A DNA stretch of 64,000 nucleotides from Gigaspora margarita (GCA_009809945.1 WTPW01000584.1:297443-361442), one strand, 5' to 3'; positions 1 to 13,411 are shown, counted from the first letter of the stretch. Numbers and translations: made by a program. The notes: generated by a model not told the origin, from the letters alone.

Positions 1-1353
1 TGCCTTATCTATATAATAAATATTGTAATATTACAAACTCTTTAATTACCAATTTGGATCAGATTGATACTATAGCTATATTACTATATTGGAATTGGAG
101 ATAAACAAATAAGTAAACAATATATTATCAAATCTGATAATGACCCTTATAAAAGTTTTTTTTATACTAAATAAATATTATTTTGAACTCTAAGTAAATG
201 TTATTTTGTACTCTAAGTAAAGTTTTAGAGTAAGTTTTGCTAAAAAATCATTAAAATCAGACTAGTAGATAAGAAGATATAATTAAAAATATCTCAAATA
301 TTTTATAAAAATTATATATATATAGGCCAGATTCAGATTGTATGCTATGTTGTTTATATATTTGTTTTGTCTCAATTTTAAATATAAAAATAATGCCAAT
401 CTTATCCAAATTGGCAATTAATATACATATTATAGTACAGAATTTTTGAATTATTTATTCAAGTTTATATGCAGAATCAGACTAAAAAGATAGCTAAGCC
501 ATGCTTTGGTGAATCATGTTTGAAGCTAGTAATTACCTCATAATTACTGAATCTAGAAGCTGATAAAAAATTGTGTCTGAACTTTAGCATATATTTTTTT
601 CTCATAATGCTGATCTCTACTATACTGCCCAAAATTGTATCAGCTAGTGCATGATTAATATTCTGCTATTATTTATAACAATACGTAGTTATTATTTGCT
701 TTCTAGCTAAATATACAGTAATTGTCTGAAGGATACTACAGGTAGAGCCATAGTATACCCGATGTCTGTGTGTTAGCAAATTCTAACTTCTGATTGGATA
801 GATCAGGTGTAATATAAAAAACAATCAAAACAATAGAAAACAGATACTTATTGGCTAGATCAGGTGTAATATATTTGTTCTATGAACTTTAAATAGTTTC
901 TATTTTCCTAGTAGTATACAGCAATATACTGTAACTATATGCATATTCAATTAAATTGCTATTCAGACCCTGTTCTACTCTCCAACAAAATATGTTTCAT
1001 GGCAACAATTTCTATTTAAGAGTAGAGTACATGCAGATTATTTTTATATGATTTCAATAGTAAAATTTTTTTATTTTTACAATTTTAAAAAATTTTATTA
1101 AGTTAATAATTTTTCTTCTAAATTAAAGTTGTAGAACAGGTTTTTCTGATTCTATTAGTAGTAAAATTATTAAATACTTAACAAGATACATGTATTTAAA
1201 GATCAGGTATTATTTTTATCATATGATAATCATGTGATATTGACCAATCAAAACCAACGATTTTGTGCAACTACAAAAAATTTGAAACCACTATGGAAAA
1301 CTTTACAATATATACAAGTCTATTTTTTTTATATGTTTTAATTATTAAAAGTA
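1..1353. other. AT-rich spacer, no gene seen
   Basis: No open frame of interest, RNA gene or clear element boundary is visible. A short phrase, GATCAGGTGTAATAT, recurs near 802 and 861, and a near match lies at about 2692, so the stretch probably derives from old repeats. I cannot assign it further. Confidence 0.6.
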
Positions 1354-2008
1354 TCCCTTAATTTGTTATGCAAGCATATTTGCCTGCATAAATTTTAAAA
1401 TTTTAAATTTTTTAAATAAAACTTTAAATATTAATTTTAGCTATATACTTTCTAAGTAAAAAATATAATATTAGTTTTGTTTTGTCAACATTATTATAAA
1501 AATTTTTTAAAAATATTAAAAAAATTTGGTGTAATAAAAGTTTAAAGTTTTTGTTTTGGAACTTTTACTATAGAATTTTTTCTTTAGGTTTTCTCAAATT
1601 TTATATGTTTCCATCTATAAAAAAATTTTTACTTCTAATACAAGTCTTAATTTTTACAAGTAAATCACTTAAAGTGCAATAATAAAAGTTGTATCCTTTA
1701 TATAAACTACAATATTGTATTAAGAACTATATTTTTAAAACCAATATTTAAAGAATTTGCCAAGATATTGTAAATTATTTTTTTGATTAAAAAATTTCTT
1801 TAAATTCAATATTTTTTAGCTTATAAGCAATATAAACTTTTTGTCTTATAATATAAAATTAAATAATTCAAAAATATAATCCTTGTTTTCAAATATTATT
1901 ATACCAAATTTTATTTAAATATTTTAAATGATTAAAAAAGTAGATCAGTGATATATTTATAGTAATTATACAGACAAATTTGCCTGCAAACCTTTACAAA
2001 CTAAGGGA
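1354..2008. mobile_element. TA-flanked inverted-repeat element (MITE), copy 1
   Basis: The ends are inverted: TCCCTTAATTTG at the left and CAAACTAAGGGA at the right. A TA lies directly outside each end (1352-1353 and 2009-2010). Inside each end is a second conserved palindromic block, AATTTGCCTGC. No transposase frame is present. A second copy of the same family (43090-43737) has matching ends, matching inner blocks and almost the same length (655 against 648 bp), so the boundaries are well supported. The TA target fits the Tc1/mariner superfamily. The element is non-autonomous. Confidence 0.85.
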
Positions 2009-2010
2009 TA

Positions 2011-3008
2011 CTATTATAAAAAGCATATTTTAATATATATATTATTAAAATTTTAATAAAATTGTATATAATTATAAAAAGTTTTATTAGTAACATCTTC
2101 CAATTTTTTATAAAAATTTTAATCAAACTTCAAATCATATGACAAATTGATTTAAATGTACTCTACCCTTAATTCAGTTAAAAAAAAGACTTTTAGTGCA
2201 ACCTTGATTGCTATTTTCTAAGTGCATCAAGTTATTTGTATATTAAATTAAAAATTTATCTCTAGTACATTACACTGGACTCATTTATACATACAATATT
2301 TTTTGAAAATTGGGCTTTGTGTATTATTATATACCTATAATCATCAATCAATTTGTAACTAAATTTTGAATAGAGCTACAAAAATCAGAATTGATAATTG
2401 AATTATTTAAAATTAATTAAATTTATTAATTAAATCTTAAATATATTGTTAATTCTTGTATTGGCTTTCCTGATTAACTATTGATTTGTTTTATATTATT
2501 AAATGCTATAGTTTATTTTATTATAAAAAAATAATTTGTTATAATAAATACTATTACTATTTATAAATTAAGTTCAATTTTTTTATTTAATTAATATATA
2601 AATTACAATAATAAACATATAGAATTATAATATGTAACCAAAGGTACATATATCTGCATCATGTGACCTATAGATCACTACCAAAATTCAAGATCAGGTG
2701 TAATGTTATATGATCAGAAAAATTCAAAACAAATGTTTATTTTGACAAAAATTGCTTATTTCACAAGTAACTGTATACTAAACCACCTTCTGTGCATTAA
2801 CCAAAAGTTTTTTTTGAGTGATTTTACTATATAATAGCCTATACTCTAACCCTAATATAGTTCTTACCCTAACTCTAACCTAATATAAACAATATTAATA
2901 TTACTGGTTTTGTATGTAATATCATATGATCAAAATCATGAGTACAAAAAATTTATATACCCTACAGGTATAACAAAATTAATTCTAAACATATAAGCTA
3001 ATAAAATA
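2011..3008. other. AT-rich spacer
   Basis: No coding potential seen. The only notable content is the telomere-like tract listed separately. Confidence 0.6.
2841..2882. repeat. short degenerate telomere-like tract
   Basis: Three to four degenerate CCCTAA/CTCTAA units appear in a row, the complement of TTAGGG. It is far too short and mutated to be a chromosome end. Similar tracts occur at 13270-13377 and 34990-35045. Confidence 0.6.
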
Positions 3009-3412
3009 TGGTACAAGATATTTATACTCAATAGATACAAAGTGTTTCAATTTTTTAAATAGCTATAACTTTTTATATAAGAAGTTTTAAAACAATCTAA
3101 CTAGCAACTTTATAGAGCTATATCAGCTCTACATATATGCCAAATATCTTTTCAAAATCTCATTACTATAAAAAGTTAAAAATTGAAATTTTATATATAA
3201 ATTTATAAATTTATATATATTATTTCAATTTTTAACTTGCTAAAACTTTTTATGTGATAAGATTTTGAAAAGATATTTGGCATATATGTAGAGTTAATAT
3301 AGCTCTATAAAGTTACTAGTCAAATTTTTTTAAACTGACTAAGTAAAAAGTTATAGGTATTTAAAAAATTGAAACACTTTATATAACTGTTAAGTATAGA
3401 TGTCTTGCATCA
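3009..3412. mobile_element. foldback (near-perfect palindromic) MITE with TA target site
   Basis: Two arms of about 195 bp are inverted copies meeting near 3210. The outer ends read TGGTACAAGA and TCTTGCATCA, each flanked by TA (3007-3008, 3413-3414). The arms share blocks such as AAGTGTTTCAATTTTTTAAA and GATATTTGGCATATATGTAG. No coding capacity. This is a Tc1/mariner-type foldback element that could form a long hairpin when transcribed or single-stranded. Confidence 0.85.
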
Positions 3413-3998
3413 TATAAAATAAAATTATAGAAAAATAAAATATTTGCTAAAAAAAGCTTTGCTTTAAATAAAAAGTATATATAGTGCATGCAGCCTAGTT
3501 GCATCAAATCATATTGATAGTGCTAAAATTTTTGTCAATTATTTATTTATAAGAATGAATCTAATTGGTTAAATTTTTTCATGTTTTTTATTTTTTTTAT
3601 ATTTGTGCTGAAATTTTTAAAATAGCTTTTTTTAAAAATTAAAATTTTCTTAATAAAAGTTTTAAAAAGTTTAAAACTAAATACATAGTTGAATAGATCT
3701 TGTCAAATACTACTTAAATATATGAAATTTTTTTGCAATTGAACTTTTAGATAAAAAGCCTTTGCAATTTTACATTTTATATAAAATATTTGATGTGATT
3801 AGGCTGCACACACCATATCTATAACAAAAGTTAAATTACTTATAGATGCAGCCACTACTTCTCTAAAAGATATATCCTTAGTAGTTAGAAAAAAAAAAGA
3901 TGTAAGTAGGCAGGTGATAAAAACCTATTTACTCAGAAGATTTGGATAATAACAGTCTTCTAACGTCTAATTAGAGGATTTTTGAATCTTGTGGAGCT
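3413..3998. other. AT-rich spacer
   Basis: No gene seen. A polypurine run sits near 3889. The LINE-like coding remnant begins just after this interval, so part of it may be the element's untranslated leader. Confidence 0.45.
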
Positions 3999-4708
3999 GT
4001 GCAAGCTGAGCATATGGTGAGCACCTTAGAAGACAATGCACTAAATATCTTAGAATCCATATTATCATCTCCCTCTGAGATATTATCTTGTAATATTAAC
4101 AACATTTTAGTACCAACCTATCCCAATAATAAATCATCACCTATACAACAACATAGTCCTACCTACTTAATAGAACAAGAAATTTATAATGAATATGAAT
4201 TGTTATCAGATAGCTCTGATAACAATTCCAAATATCAATTACACATACTAATACTATAGAAAGAACAAACATTAGCTTTTATCCCAATCCACTTGAGATC
4301 TATGACCCATTAATTTGCTAGAACAAATTTTTATACTATCATAGATTACAATATTTACCTTCACTACAAACTGTTGGCTCCTTTTTAACTTATTTACAAG
4401 AGGAATATCCAATGTTTTATACATAACAGAATATTAGAATTTCTATTAAATATAATAGAATTAATTATGTTTTTGAAGAAGCACATATATATTTACCACA
4501 AGAGTTCCATTTACCTAATCACTTCTTCATACCCTTTGAAGATTTTTATCTCTTTTATAAAGCCTTACTCAAAATATACCAATTAACAATATTGAGAATG
4601 CATTATTTATTAACAATAAAGAACTATCTACATCTACTATTATACCACAACCCACCTACTCTCCACACACAATACTTCAACCAAACAACTCATTCCCAGC
4701 TTTTGACC

Positions 4709-5457
4709 TTACTATTGCTACACATAATGTCCAAGGTTATAACACTCCTCTTAAAAGGCAACTTTGAAAAGAATTCTGCCTATCTAATAATATTCAATTC
4801 TGTAGCATTACTGAAACAAAACTCTCTGATTCCAAACCAAAAAAGTTCTTTAACAATAAACATTTCTCATACTTCTGGTCCTGCCTCAACAACTCTGCAG
4901 AGTGCACTGGTATCATGATTAGCAATCTTTTAAAACCCATATTCACAATATACTTACACATCCTGGAGGTGCAATGCAATTGACCTATTTTTCAAATATG
5001 ATTTCAAATTTTAAATTATATATATTTACTTTTCTTTTACTAATTAACATATCTAAAACCAATTACAAGAAACTATTATTTTATGAACACAGCAAGCATT
5101 CTCCTTAAATTTGCACCCTATAATTCTTGGCGATTTTAACATGTCTCCTCTTCTTACTAATGTTTCTACTACTAAAACCAACTTCTTTCCTATCTCCATA
5201 GTAACTGTATGTATGATTTGGCTGATCATACTAATAATACCCAATATCCCTGGCAATATAATAATTTAAGTAGCTGCACTAACTATATATGGGCACATAA
5301 TTCCATAATCTCATACCTCATAAACTTCTCACTTATTTCACCACTAGCTACTACTCATAGTGATTATATGATCCTCATTTCCAAATGGTTTCCTATTTGC
5401 AATATCTTCAAAACTTCAGCACAAAACACACTACAAGTGCAAAGTCTTTCAATATAA
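4709..5457 (+). pseudogene. LINE AP-endonuclease domain (broken)
   Basis: This domain would nick target DNA to prime reverse transcription. In one frame near 4709 the translation reads THNVQGYN, followed about 35 residues later by SITETKLSD. These match the first two conserved motifs of the exonuclease-endonuclease-phosphatase fold (the Asn and the metal-binding Glu). The later part (5209-5457) lies in another frame and contains THSDYMIL, which resembles the C-terminal SDH motif with Tyr in place of His. Several stops and at least two frame changes intervene, so no active enzyme is encoded. The upstream 3999-4259 frame (rich in Ser, Asn, Glu) may be the end of the first protein of the element. 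Confidence 0.7.
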
Positions 5458-5697
5458 ATTAATGGACAAAAAGAAATGGGAAGAGTTTTCAACCCAATAT
5501 CAAAACAATATTACTTATCACAATACTCCTCTCAACTCTAATTCAACAGAATCTTTAGAATGTAACTTCAAACTAGCATTATTATAGCTGCTCTTAAAAC
5601 TATCCCTTACAAAAAATTTACAGTTCAAAATTTTCATTATTCCTTTACACCTAAAGCAGCTGAACTGTACAAAGATCTCAAAACTATTGGAAATATT

Positions 5698-7524
5698 ATG
5701 CAACAGACCAAATATACAATAACACATAATCAAAACATTCCTTCTACAAAATCTACTTATATTCAGAATATAAACTCCAAACACCAATTCTCTATTTCTT
5801 CAATACCTGCTAACCAGACTGATTTACCTAACTGGCTAGCCCAAACCAAAACATACTGGAAAACTCTATACAATGCCAGAAATCTTAAAAATGCCCATCA
5901 TCTTAAACAGCTTATTCAAACAGCAGTTAATACTAGATGTGAAAGATTGCTTACTTATCCAACCAAAATGATTAATAGTATTCTTAATCGCTATACTGAC
6001 CCAATTCAATTTGACAATATTAAAACTCAAACAAATATTCTTACTGATCCTCTTGAAATCAAAATCATATTTGATTATGCTTTTCCCAATGGACTACAAA
6101 TAATGCCTATAATTAACAAATTTTTTTTACTCATTGGCAAACAGAATATAACCCCAAATAAAATATTATATTAGAATAGTATAACCCAGTTTTGGAACCT
6201 ATTTATCCTGATAAAGTTATTAGTACTATCAACAATTTTTCTAACAACAAAGCATGTAGCCCTTCTGGAATTAGCTATGAAATGCTAAACCATGTTGGTT
6301 CACAAACCATATCTGCTATCACAGCACTACTAAACCAATATTTAATATCAGGCTCAATTCCCAAACAATAAAAAGATAGTTGCATTTTTCCTATCTCCAA
6401 AAAATCAACTTTTAATGGACACTTAGATAATACTAGACCAATCAGCCTAATTGAACATATCAAAAAACTATACACAAAAATTCTAACTAACTGTTTAAAT
6501 TCTATATTTTCCTCTGACAATATTCTTAATCCACACAACTATATTGCACTCCTTGGCAATAGTAATAATATCCCTATTCACATACTTAACAACTTTATTG
6601 AAGATGCAAATTGCAACCAAAAGAAAATCTGGCTTCTATCTCAGGACATAAGTAAAGCATATAACTCTGTCAATATAGACCTATTTGCTCTATCCCTTCA
6701 AAGACTCAATATGCCATTACACCTTACTACAATTTTTACCAATCTTTTAATATCAAGAACTAATAGAGTAATTACCAATTTTGGACTTACACTTCCTTAT
6801 GATTTCAAGATAGAATCAATCAAGGTAAAACTATTACACCTCTATTTTGGCATATTTACTATAATCCCTTATTAGCAAAATTTTCTATGCTTATACTGGC
6901 TACCAGTCTTCTGTATCTTGGCCATGCCATATCTCTTTACCAACTTCTGATTCTATACAAGTATCAACACCAGTTCTGCATACTCTATGGATTGCAGAAT
7001 CTTAACTACATCTAGAACAAATTCTGAATACAGCTTCTTTATTCTACCAAATGGCTAATATTAAAGTCAATCCACAAAAATCTACACTTATATCCAATTC
7101 TATATATACACCTTCTATTTCTTTCTTGTGCCAAAATATTCAATGCCAACCTTTTAAAACACTTTTTAAGTTTCTTGGATATTGGTTTTCTATCTCATCC
7201 AAATTTACTACACAATTCAAATTAATTACTCAGGAAGCTACTGAACTTATCAATATACTTGATACCAAACAAATTACAGACAAACAAGCATGCTATATTA
7301 TTAACAATGTTATTATACCTATTCTTGAATATCATATACACAATACTGTCTTTACCTATTCAATATGCAATAAAATCCTTTCCCAATCTCTTACTGTTGC
7401 TAAGCATCAATCAAAACTAGCAAGAAACACACCCAATAGCACTATGCTAAACCACAATATCTATAGAATCAAAAACATTTGGGATATACAATTGCAATGT
7501 CATCTCTCTGCTTTTTTGCTTTGA
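5698..7524 (+). pseudogene. LINE reverse transcriptase (broken; YxDD box not found)
   Basis: The start of the conserved RT region is readable around 6410-6480 as NTRPISLIEHIKKLYTKIL. The motif A region is near 6640 as SQDISKAYNSVNIDLF, the usual DxxxAFDS pattern. A thumb-like continuation is at 7051-7524 (MANIKVNPQKS, then FKFLGYWFS). Between them, where the catalytic Y/F-x-D-D should lie, the frame reads VLHTLWIAES and the two aspartates are missing, apparently through a small deletion. With the stops and frame changes, this makes the copy inactive. The N-terminal 5698-6174 part is the usual linker region after the endonuclease. Confidence 0.8.
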
Positions 7525-8127
7525 CTTAATGACCCACATCTCCTTGGTAATAGTATACATATCTGACTACAACAACTACAAAATATCTTATAGTCTACTA
7601 CTAATATACTATAATACTCTAATCCTCTTATTGATGGTTCTAACAAACATTCTACTACTTTCAAAATAATTTTATTACTTAAGCATCTAGAATTTTTTAT
7701 TGCAGCACACTCCAAAATCTTATGCCCCTTCACTATCAACTTACTCTATACCCCATTTGAATCTTTACTATATAACCACCTCCAATATATAACTTTCAAA
7801 TGTCAACTATATTCCAAACATATTATGTTCTTAAATCAACTTACTTTCTATAATAATACAATACTTCTAGCTTGGTCACACATTTCTTCTAGAATCTTTA
7901 ATCTTATTTCAGAAAATACCAACCTGGTTTTGCACACTGTAAAATAAAATTCTATTTAATACTTCTACTCACAAAATTAATACCTCTCTCCATCTTTCCA
8001 ATACTAATTCAAACTAGTCACTTAAATCCATATTTAAACCATGGATAATATTTTACTTAGATCAAGAAATTATAGTTGGAAAAGCTTGACGTTTTAATCA
8101 CTCTACAAATACAATCTATATAATACA

Positions 8128-8950
8128 TTGGAAATACATGCTGATCTTAGTTTTACATCCTTATATTCTACACCAGATGCACACTGTACTCCCTGTTTTC
8201 TAAACTCAAACAGGATTCAAAATACATGTACTCTAGATATATCAGCTACATTATCTACCAAATTTCTTGGTAGAAAAATCTACACCCAATCTACAAACAA
8301 ACTTCAACTCAATGCTAACTATTTAGATCTACAATACTCTATTGCTTCCTGCCATTTTATTAATATTCTACCTCTTCTTCAAATTACAATATATAGCAAC
8401 CCTATTTTAGATATCTTTTTAAGTTCCTCTGCTACTTCAAAACTTCAAACTATAGCACAATCTAATACCATATTCTCAAACTTTTCCTTCTATACTAATA
8501 GTTCTGTTATTAACATTTCTGATCCAAGATGCACTATGGGAATCACATGGATCCAGGTTTTTGATAACCAGATCTCTCATTACTTCTCTGCACAAATTCA
8601 AAACTGGCCATTATCATATAAAGCAGAATTAATTGCTATATTATTAGCAATTAGCTCATGTTCTCAAAATAGCAATATATATATATATATACTGACTTTT
8701 TATTCATTATTTCAAAATACAATACTTTAAACTCACAAATACAAAACTACAACAAACTATACTCTTACAACTACTGGCCTATCTGGCATACTCTTCTTAA
8801 TCTTATCAAACTATTCTCTTTAAACATTATATTCCATAAAGTACAAGCACATAATAATGATATATACAACAACAAAGCTGATGAACTTGCAAAAAATCAC
8901 TACTTTAGAATTCCATCTTCACAATATATACAACCCCTTCTTTAGTCTCA
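8128..8950 (+). pseudogene. LINE RNase H domain (broken)
   Basis: The frame at 8128-8730 leads into GITWIQVFDNQIS, then SYKAELIAILLAI, which contains the conserved active-site Glu of RNase H. The next frame holds a Thr-Asp corresponding to the third acidic residue. Near 8870, NNKADELAK matches the terminal Asp motif. The upstream half of the frame is an uncharacterised linker common in such elements. Frame changes at a TA-dinucleotide run near 8670 and at about 8730 break the domain. Degradation of the RNA strand during retrotransposition is the expected ancestral role. Confidence 0.75.
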
Positions 8951-9867
8951 TCTACAAAAAATATAATATAGAACAACCTACATGACATGCTATCAAAAAT
9001 ATTTGCAATGTACATATAATTGCTATGTAGTCCTCCTAACATAGAATTAAACAAATCATCTTTATAGCTCAACAAATAGATTGAAATGCAACCTGGCTAT
9101 ATCTTAACTACAATTATAAATGTACTTACAACTATACTAATTTCCAGCTTAGCTCCCAAAAATCTTTTTGCATTAAATACATGCTACACATGCTTCCTAC
9201 TCTTTTACATTTTCTTTCTATTAATTCTGCAAATATATATCCTACTTGCATTACATTCAACCAAACTGATCACAGATTCCATTGGCTTATTTCAAATATA
9301 ATCCAAAATATAATTACACAATACTCCTTTTCAGATCTACTAGATCTATTTCTCAATGAACTACAACAGCTATACAACTATCTTTTAACTCATTACTGCC
9401 TTTTTCCTACACAATCTACACCATTAAATACTACAACTTTCTATACTACAATTCAGGGTTATATTCCAAAATCACTTATCAATATTATATCTCAACATAA
9501 TTTCTACAAAAATGCAGCCAATACTATTATTAAGCTCCTTTTACTTATTTCACAAAGAATCTATAAACAATTATGAAAACTATACTGCATAAATTTAGCA
9601 CATTGGAATCTACACAAGCTTTACTCCAATCCCATACAATATCTACCAAACCTTTATATATTTCTTGTTACAACAGAGCTTTATATACTTATAACTACAT
9701 TTGTGGCTTACCAGTTTAACAATATGAAAATAACAATAGCACATGTTCACCTTTGGGCTTAGTACTCAGAAAAATAGAAATCTGGTCATACAACTGGATA
9801 AAATATAGCTTCCCAACTAACTTTATTCTCTATATTCAAATCTAGATGAGTCTTAACCACTCTAGTA

Positions 9868-10146
9868 CAGTATTGTACATTTTGGCTATCCACAGCCTTT
9901 TTTGGCTTGTTCATATCCAAAATTGTCCAAACATCCAAGATTATCCAAAGCTTGTCCAGGCTTTAATAATTAATGTATCTATCTAAAAAATATATATTTC
10001 TATATTTTTTTAGGTGCTGAACACATTTCAGTTAAAATCAAAATAGGTTATCTTAATAAATTTTAAGTAATTTTACTTTATTTAATTGTCCAAAATTGTC
10101 CAAAATTGTTCAAATCATTGTTCAAAGCTGTCCTGTGACAACACTG
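9868..10146. mobile_element. hAT-type MITE with 8-bp target duplication
   Basis: CTCTAGTA is duplicated exactly on both sides (9860-9867 and 10147-10154). The element starts CAGTATTGTACA and ends in the inverse of CAGTGTTGTCACA. Eight-base duplications and CAG..CTG ends are typical of hAT elements. It is 279 bp with no coding capacity. Clusters of TTGTCC or TATCC are found near both ends, as in the larger hAT element at 29385-30713. Confidence 0.88.
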
Positions 10147-10154
10147 CTCTAGTA

Positions 10155-11322
10155 GGTTTAGGTTGTAGATAAATTAGTTAAAATTTTTCTATTTATAGTC
10201 TGAGTCTTAATTCTTGTATAATTAATAATTGTAATTTGAGAAACTTTATGATGAATCTCATACATTTTATTAATAAAGATAAAGACAAAACCTCACCTTA
10301 ACACCAAAAAAAAAATATATATATATATATAAGTTAAATAATAGAGAAATATGATTGCTAAAAAAATTTTGTCTTAAAAATAAATTATTATCATTCTATA
10401 AAAATAACTATTTATTAAGTAATTTTTAAAAAATATATATGATATTTTATAAATAAAAATAAAATTGACTCATGGTTCAATAGTTTAGTAGTTGCACTCC
10501 TGGGTTATCAGTTAGAAGGTTGCTAGTTCAAGTCAAGTAAGAACAAAAATTATACAAGAATCATAATTGAAGATCAACTACATTAGTTAATAAAATTTAT
10601 TATATATACCAAATTTAGAAATTCCTATATTAAGATGCTACTAATAAGTTTCTGGTTACTAATAAGACACTAATAGTGAGATTCTATTGCCAAAAAAAAC
10701 ACTACTGGTAAAATTTTGGTTGCCAAATATCATCATTTAAAATTAAAAATATTGTTAGTAAAATTCTGGTTGTAAAATATCTAGAAATTTACCTATATAT
10801 ATTTATGTAATACATGCAAACTTTCAAAATATATAGAACCTAATTTAGAAGGTCCATTAGTAAAAACAGAATGTTAAATAAAACAGTTATCATATAATAT
10901 CTCAAAGATAATTGCTATCTTAGTGTTTAAAAAATAAAAAATAAAAAAAATAAAAAATAAAATTATATTTACTATATTTGTAGTTAATTCCAATTCATTT
11001 TACATTGAATAGAACCTAGACATCTAGTACAGAGGTCACAAGTTACGTGTTTTAGCAAAAACCCCAAAATTTAAGAAGCAAAAACAGTTTTTAGCAATTA
11101 TCTTGGCATCTAGTAGTCCAATTTGAATAAACTTTTTTTTTTAAATGAAGCCCTTAGTGAGGTGCATCTAATAAAAAAAGGCATTCAATTTTGATTACTG
11201 AATAATAAGTTATTTAACAAAATATAGTTTTACCAATTTTAGCAAATTAGGTCAAAATTGGCCAAAACCCAGTTATGACATATATAAGAAATATCCGAGG
11301 TCCTCATTGAATATTTATATAA
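10155..11322. other. AT-rich spacer with repeat debris
   Basis: No gene seen apart from the tRNA-like relic at 10467-10535. An A-rich run lies at about 10929-10965. Confidence 0.5.
10467..10535 (+). pseudogene. tRNA-like relic (tRNA pseudogene or SINE head)
   Basis: The sequence resembles the two internal RNA polymerase III promoter boxes of a tRNA. TAGTTTAGTAGTTGCACTCC is at the A-box position, and GGTTGCTAGTTCAAGTC, containing the B-box core, follows about 30 bases later. The acceptor stem does not pair convincingly and no clear poly(A) tail follows. I read it as a degenerate tRNA or tRNA-derived SINE head rather than a working tRNA. Confidence 0.5.
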
Positions 11323-11570
11323 GGATTTGAGTTTATAATTTTGTTTAACATTTTCTTAAGAAGTTTAAGCATGGCGAGGGAAGGGGTCAAATTAAACAAA
11401 CATATTAAAATTGCAAAAAATAAACACATTATTATTGGTCAACTTATAAACACGTGACTTATTGGAATCCTAAGATGAGATGAGCGTTCTGATTGGCCTG
11501 TTTAATTCTAGAGGGAGCTCTTAGAGCTAGTGGGGGAGAATATTAAATGAAATTGTAATTTCAAATAGCC
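11323..11570. mobile_element. PIF/Harbinger-like MITE, copy 1
   Basis: The ends are inverted (GGATTTGAGTTTATAATTTT and the inverse of GGCTATTTGAAATTAC), and TAA is repeated outside both (320-322 and 571-573 in the 11000s). The 3-bp TWA target is the PIF/Harbinger signature. The interior, including a GGGGGAG run and a GTGACTTATTGGAATCC block, matches the copy at 59513-59741. Non-coding. Confidence 0.85.
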
Positions 11571-11649
11571 TAATTATTATTTCTTTTTTAAAAATCTTAT
11601 TTTTTTTAGGATATAATTATATTTCTTAAATGTAATTAATTTACTAGTA

Positions 11650-11836
11650 CAGTTGAACCTCCCCAAACCAGTATACATAGTGGACAAGCTTTGTATCAGT
11701 ATTGAGAGGTTATCAGATTTGAAATCTTTATAAACTATATAAATTCATATAACAGAAACAGACTTGGTAGATTAATTTTTTATCAGATTTGACAGGTTAT
11801 CAGATTTGATAGGATCAATTTTGGGAGGTTCAACTG
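11650..11836. mobile_element. pogo/Tc1-like MITE, 187 bp
   Basis: Inverted ends CAGTTGAACCTCCC are flanked by TA on both sides (11648-11649, 11837-11838). Inside, TTATCAGATTTGA is repeated three times. No coding capacity. The CAG ends with a TA target are typical of pogo-like MITEs. Confidence 0.88.
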
Positions 11837-11838
11837 TA

Positions 11839-12419
11839 TTAGAAAATAATCTTTCTAAAAGCACAAATAGAGCTAAAAGTAATGAACATTTTATTGCAAG
11901 TTGAGATAATGTTGGAAAATGAATTTTGTTATAACTTAATTATATTATATATTGGTTTATTTATATAAAATTATCTAAATGCAGTTCTAGATATTAAATA
12001 AAAACTAGCAGCTTTAAAATGGCTAGATACAAACTATAGGCTTAAAATTCTAATTACAACATGCCCTTATAGTTTTTAATAACAACAAATACAACTATTA
12101 TATTTTTTTATATACATATATAAAAAAGAAAACATTTAAACTTTCAAATATTTAGTATAAAACAATTATATGCTTTAGAATCGATTCTAAATCTAGAATC
12201 AATTTTAAAATATAAAAAATAATTAAATCATTTCTCTAAACATGAGAATCAATTCTAATTTGATTAATAATTAAACTGATTTTTGTAGAATTGATTTATA
12301 GCCTTAATTGTGAATTAAAAATGGCCAAAATTATATTTAATTATGACAAATCAGTTCTCTTTGTATAATAATAACATGATTTGAGTACAAAAAGAAAAAC
12401 CTGAAAATGTTGATTTTTA
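11839..12419. other. AT-rich spacer
   Basis: No gene. AGAATCAATTTT-like phrases recur at about 12180-12300, suggesting old repeats. Confidence 0.5.
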
Positions 12420-13080
12420 CAATTCCAATGCAACCTAACCAATCTTAAATCACATACTGCCAATTACTAGTATAGTGAGTAGTTTCTTATAGTAGAAGCT
12501 ATGTTTATTCCAATGCAAACTAACTTGACTTTAATTACATACAATAAAAATTGTATTAATTCTAATACAACTAACATAATCTTAACTACCAAAGGTAATA
12601 TCAAGTTACTATATACTATGGTCACCAGAATAGCAAGTAAGTTTTGTAACAGAATTTTTATAGTAACTTATTTTCGATAATCATGTAAAAATTTTAAATT
12701 GCATAATAGAAATCATATAATATAACAAAATTCTTTATTATAGTATATTATAATTGAAATTATATACACCAACTTAACCAAATACTATAACTACTAGATA
12801 GCAAGTTCTATAACAGAATTTTTTATAGTAACTTATAGATAACTTCAATACTATTTCAACCACTATATGTACCTCATTAGCAAATTTTTGTAACTAAATT
12901 TTTTACTTTAAATTATAATAATTCCAATTTCATATATAAATTACAAGACTATACAATATTAATTACTATATGTACATTAACAACTAAATTCTATAACAGA
13001 ATTCTTTATAGTAACTCATAGTATAATTTATGATAATTTTAATACAAGTTTTAACCATATATTGTGATCTCCAGATTAAT
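12420..13080. repeat. degenerate satellite-like tandem array
   Basis: The phrase TTCTATAACAGAATTTTTTA followed by TAGTAACTTA recurs near 12646, 12812 and 12991, with a weaker match near 12890. The spacing is roughly 165-180 bp. Related units occur at 40200 and 41490-41740 and singly near 15055. No coding potential. Confidence 0.65.
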
Positions 13081-13240
13081 AAATATTGGGGATGATGCTA
13101 AAATCAGATGATGCTAAAATTCATGTGATCTCCTTATTATTAAATTTTCTAAAATTTTCAAAAATTATGTATACACTACATTGAATACTATAACTGGTCA
13201 GTATACTATTATGCTATATGCTGCATAAATCCATTCGTAA

Positions 13241-13411
13241 TATCAATATATAAAAGACCTCCTAACCATATCAAAAAGGCAACCCCAACTCTAACTCTAG
13301 CTATGAGGCAAAAAGCATCTATAAAACCACTAACAAAAAAATTGTCTCAGTTTCAGGTTAGGGTTAGGGTCACCTTTTTGATACAGTTAGAAGGTCTTTT
13401 ATATATAGATA
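13241..13411. repeat. hairpin with telomere-like sequence in its stem
   Basis: ATATAAAAGACCTCCTAAC on the left pairs with a near-perfect inverse ending at about 13405. The stem continues through TATCAAAAAGG into CCAACTCTAACTC on the left and GGTTAGGGTTAGGGTC on the right, with a loop of about 60 bases. It abuts the foldback element that starts at 13412. It may be a further terminal-repeat element with its own boundaries. Confidence 0.7.

Larger units (their letters stand above)
3999..9840 (+). mobile_element. degenerate LINE (non-LTR retrotransposon with APE endonuclease, RT and RNase H)
   Basis: Fragments of one large element lie in order on the plus strand: a short acidic first frame (3999-4259), an AP-endonuclease-like domain, a reverse transcriptase and an RNase H with trailing C-terminal sequence to about 9840. 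The domain order and the RNase H point to the Tad/I-type group of LINEs. Stops and frame changes interrupt every domain, so the copy is dead. No poly(A) tail or target duplication could be fixed. The 3' side ends close to a hAT-type MITE at 9868. The base composition (C-rich, G-poor coding strand) differs from the flanking spacer. Confidence 0.85.

Noticed and set aside
9086..9576. Hydrophobic overlapping frames after the RNase H
   Set aside because: They are the degraded C-terminal tail of the LINE in several frames, not separate membrane proteins.
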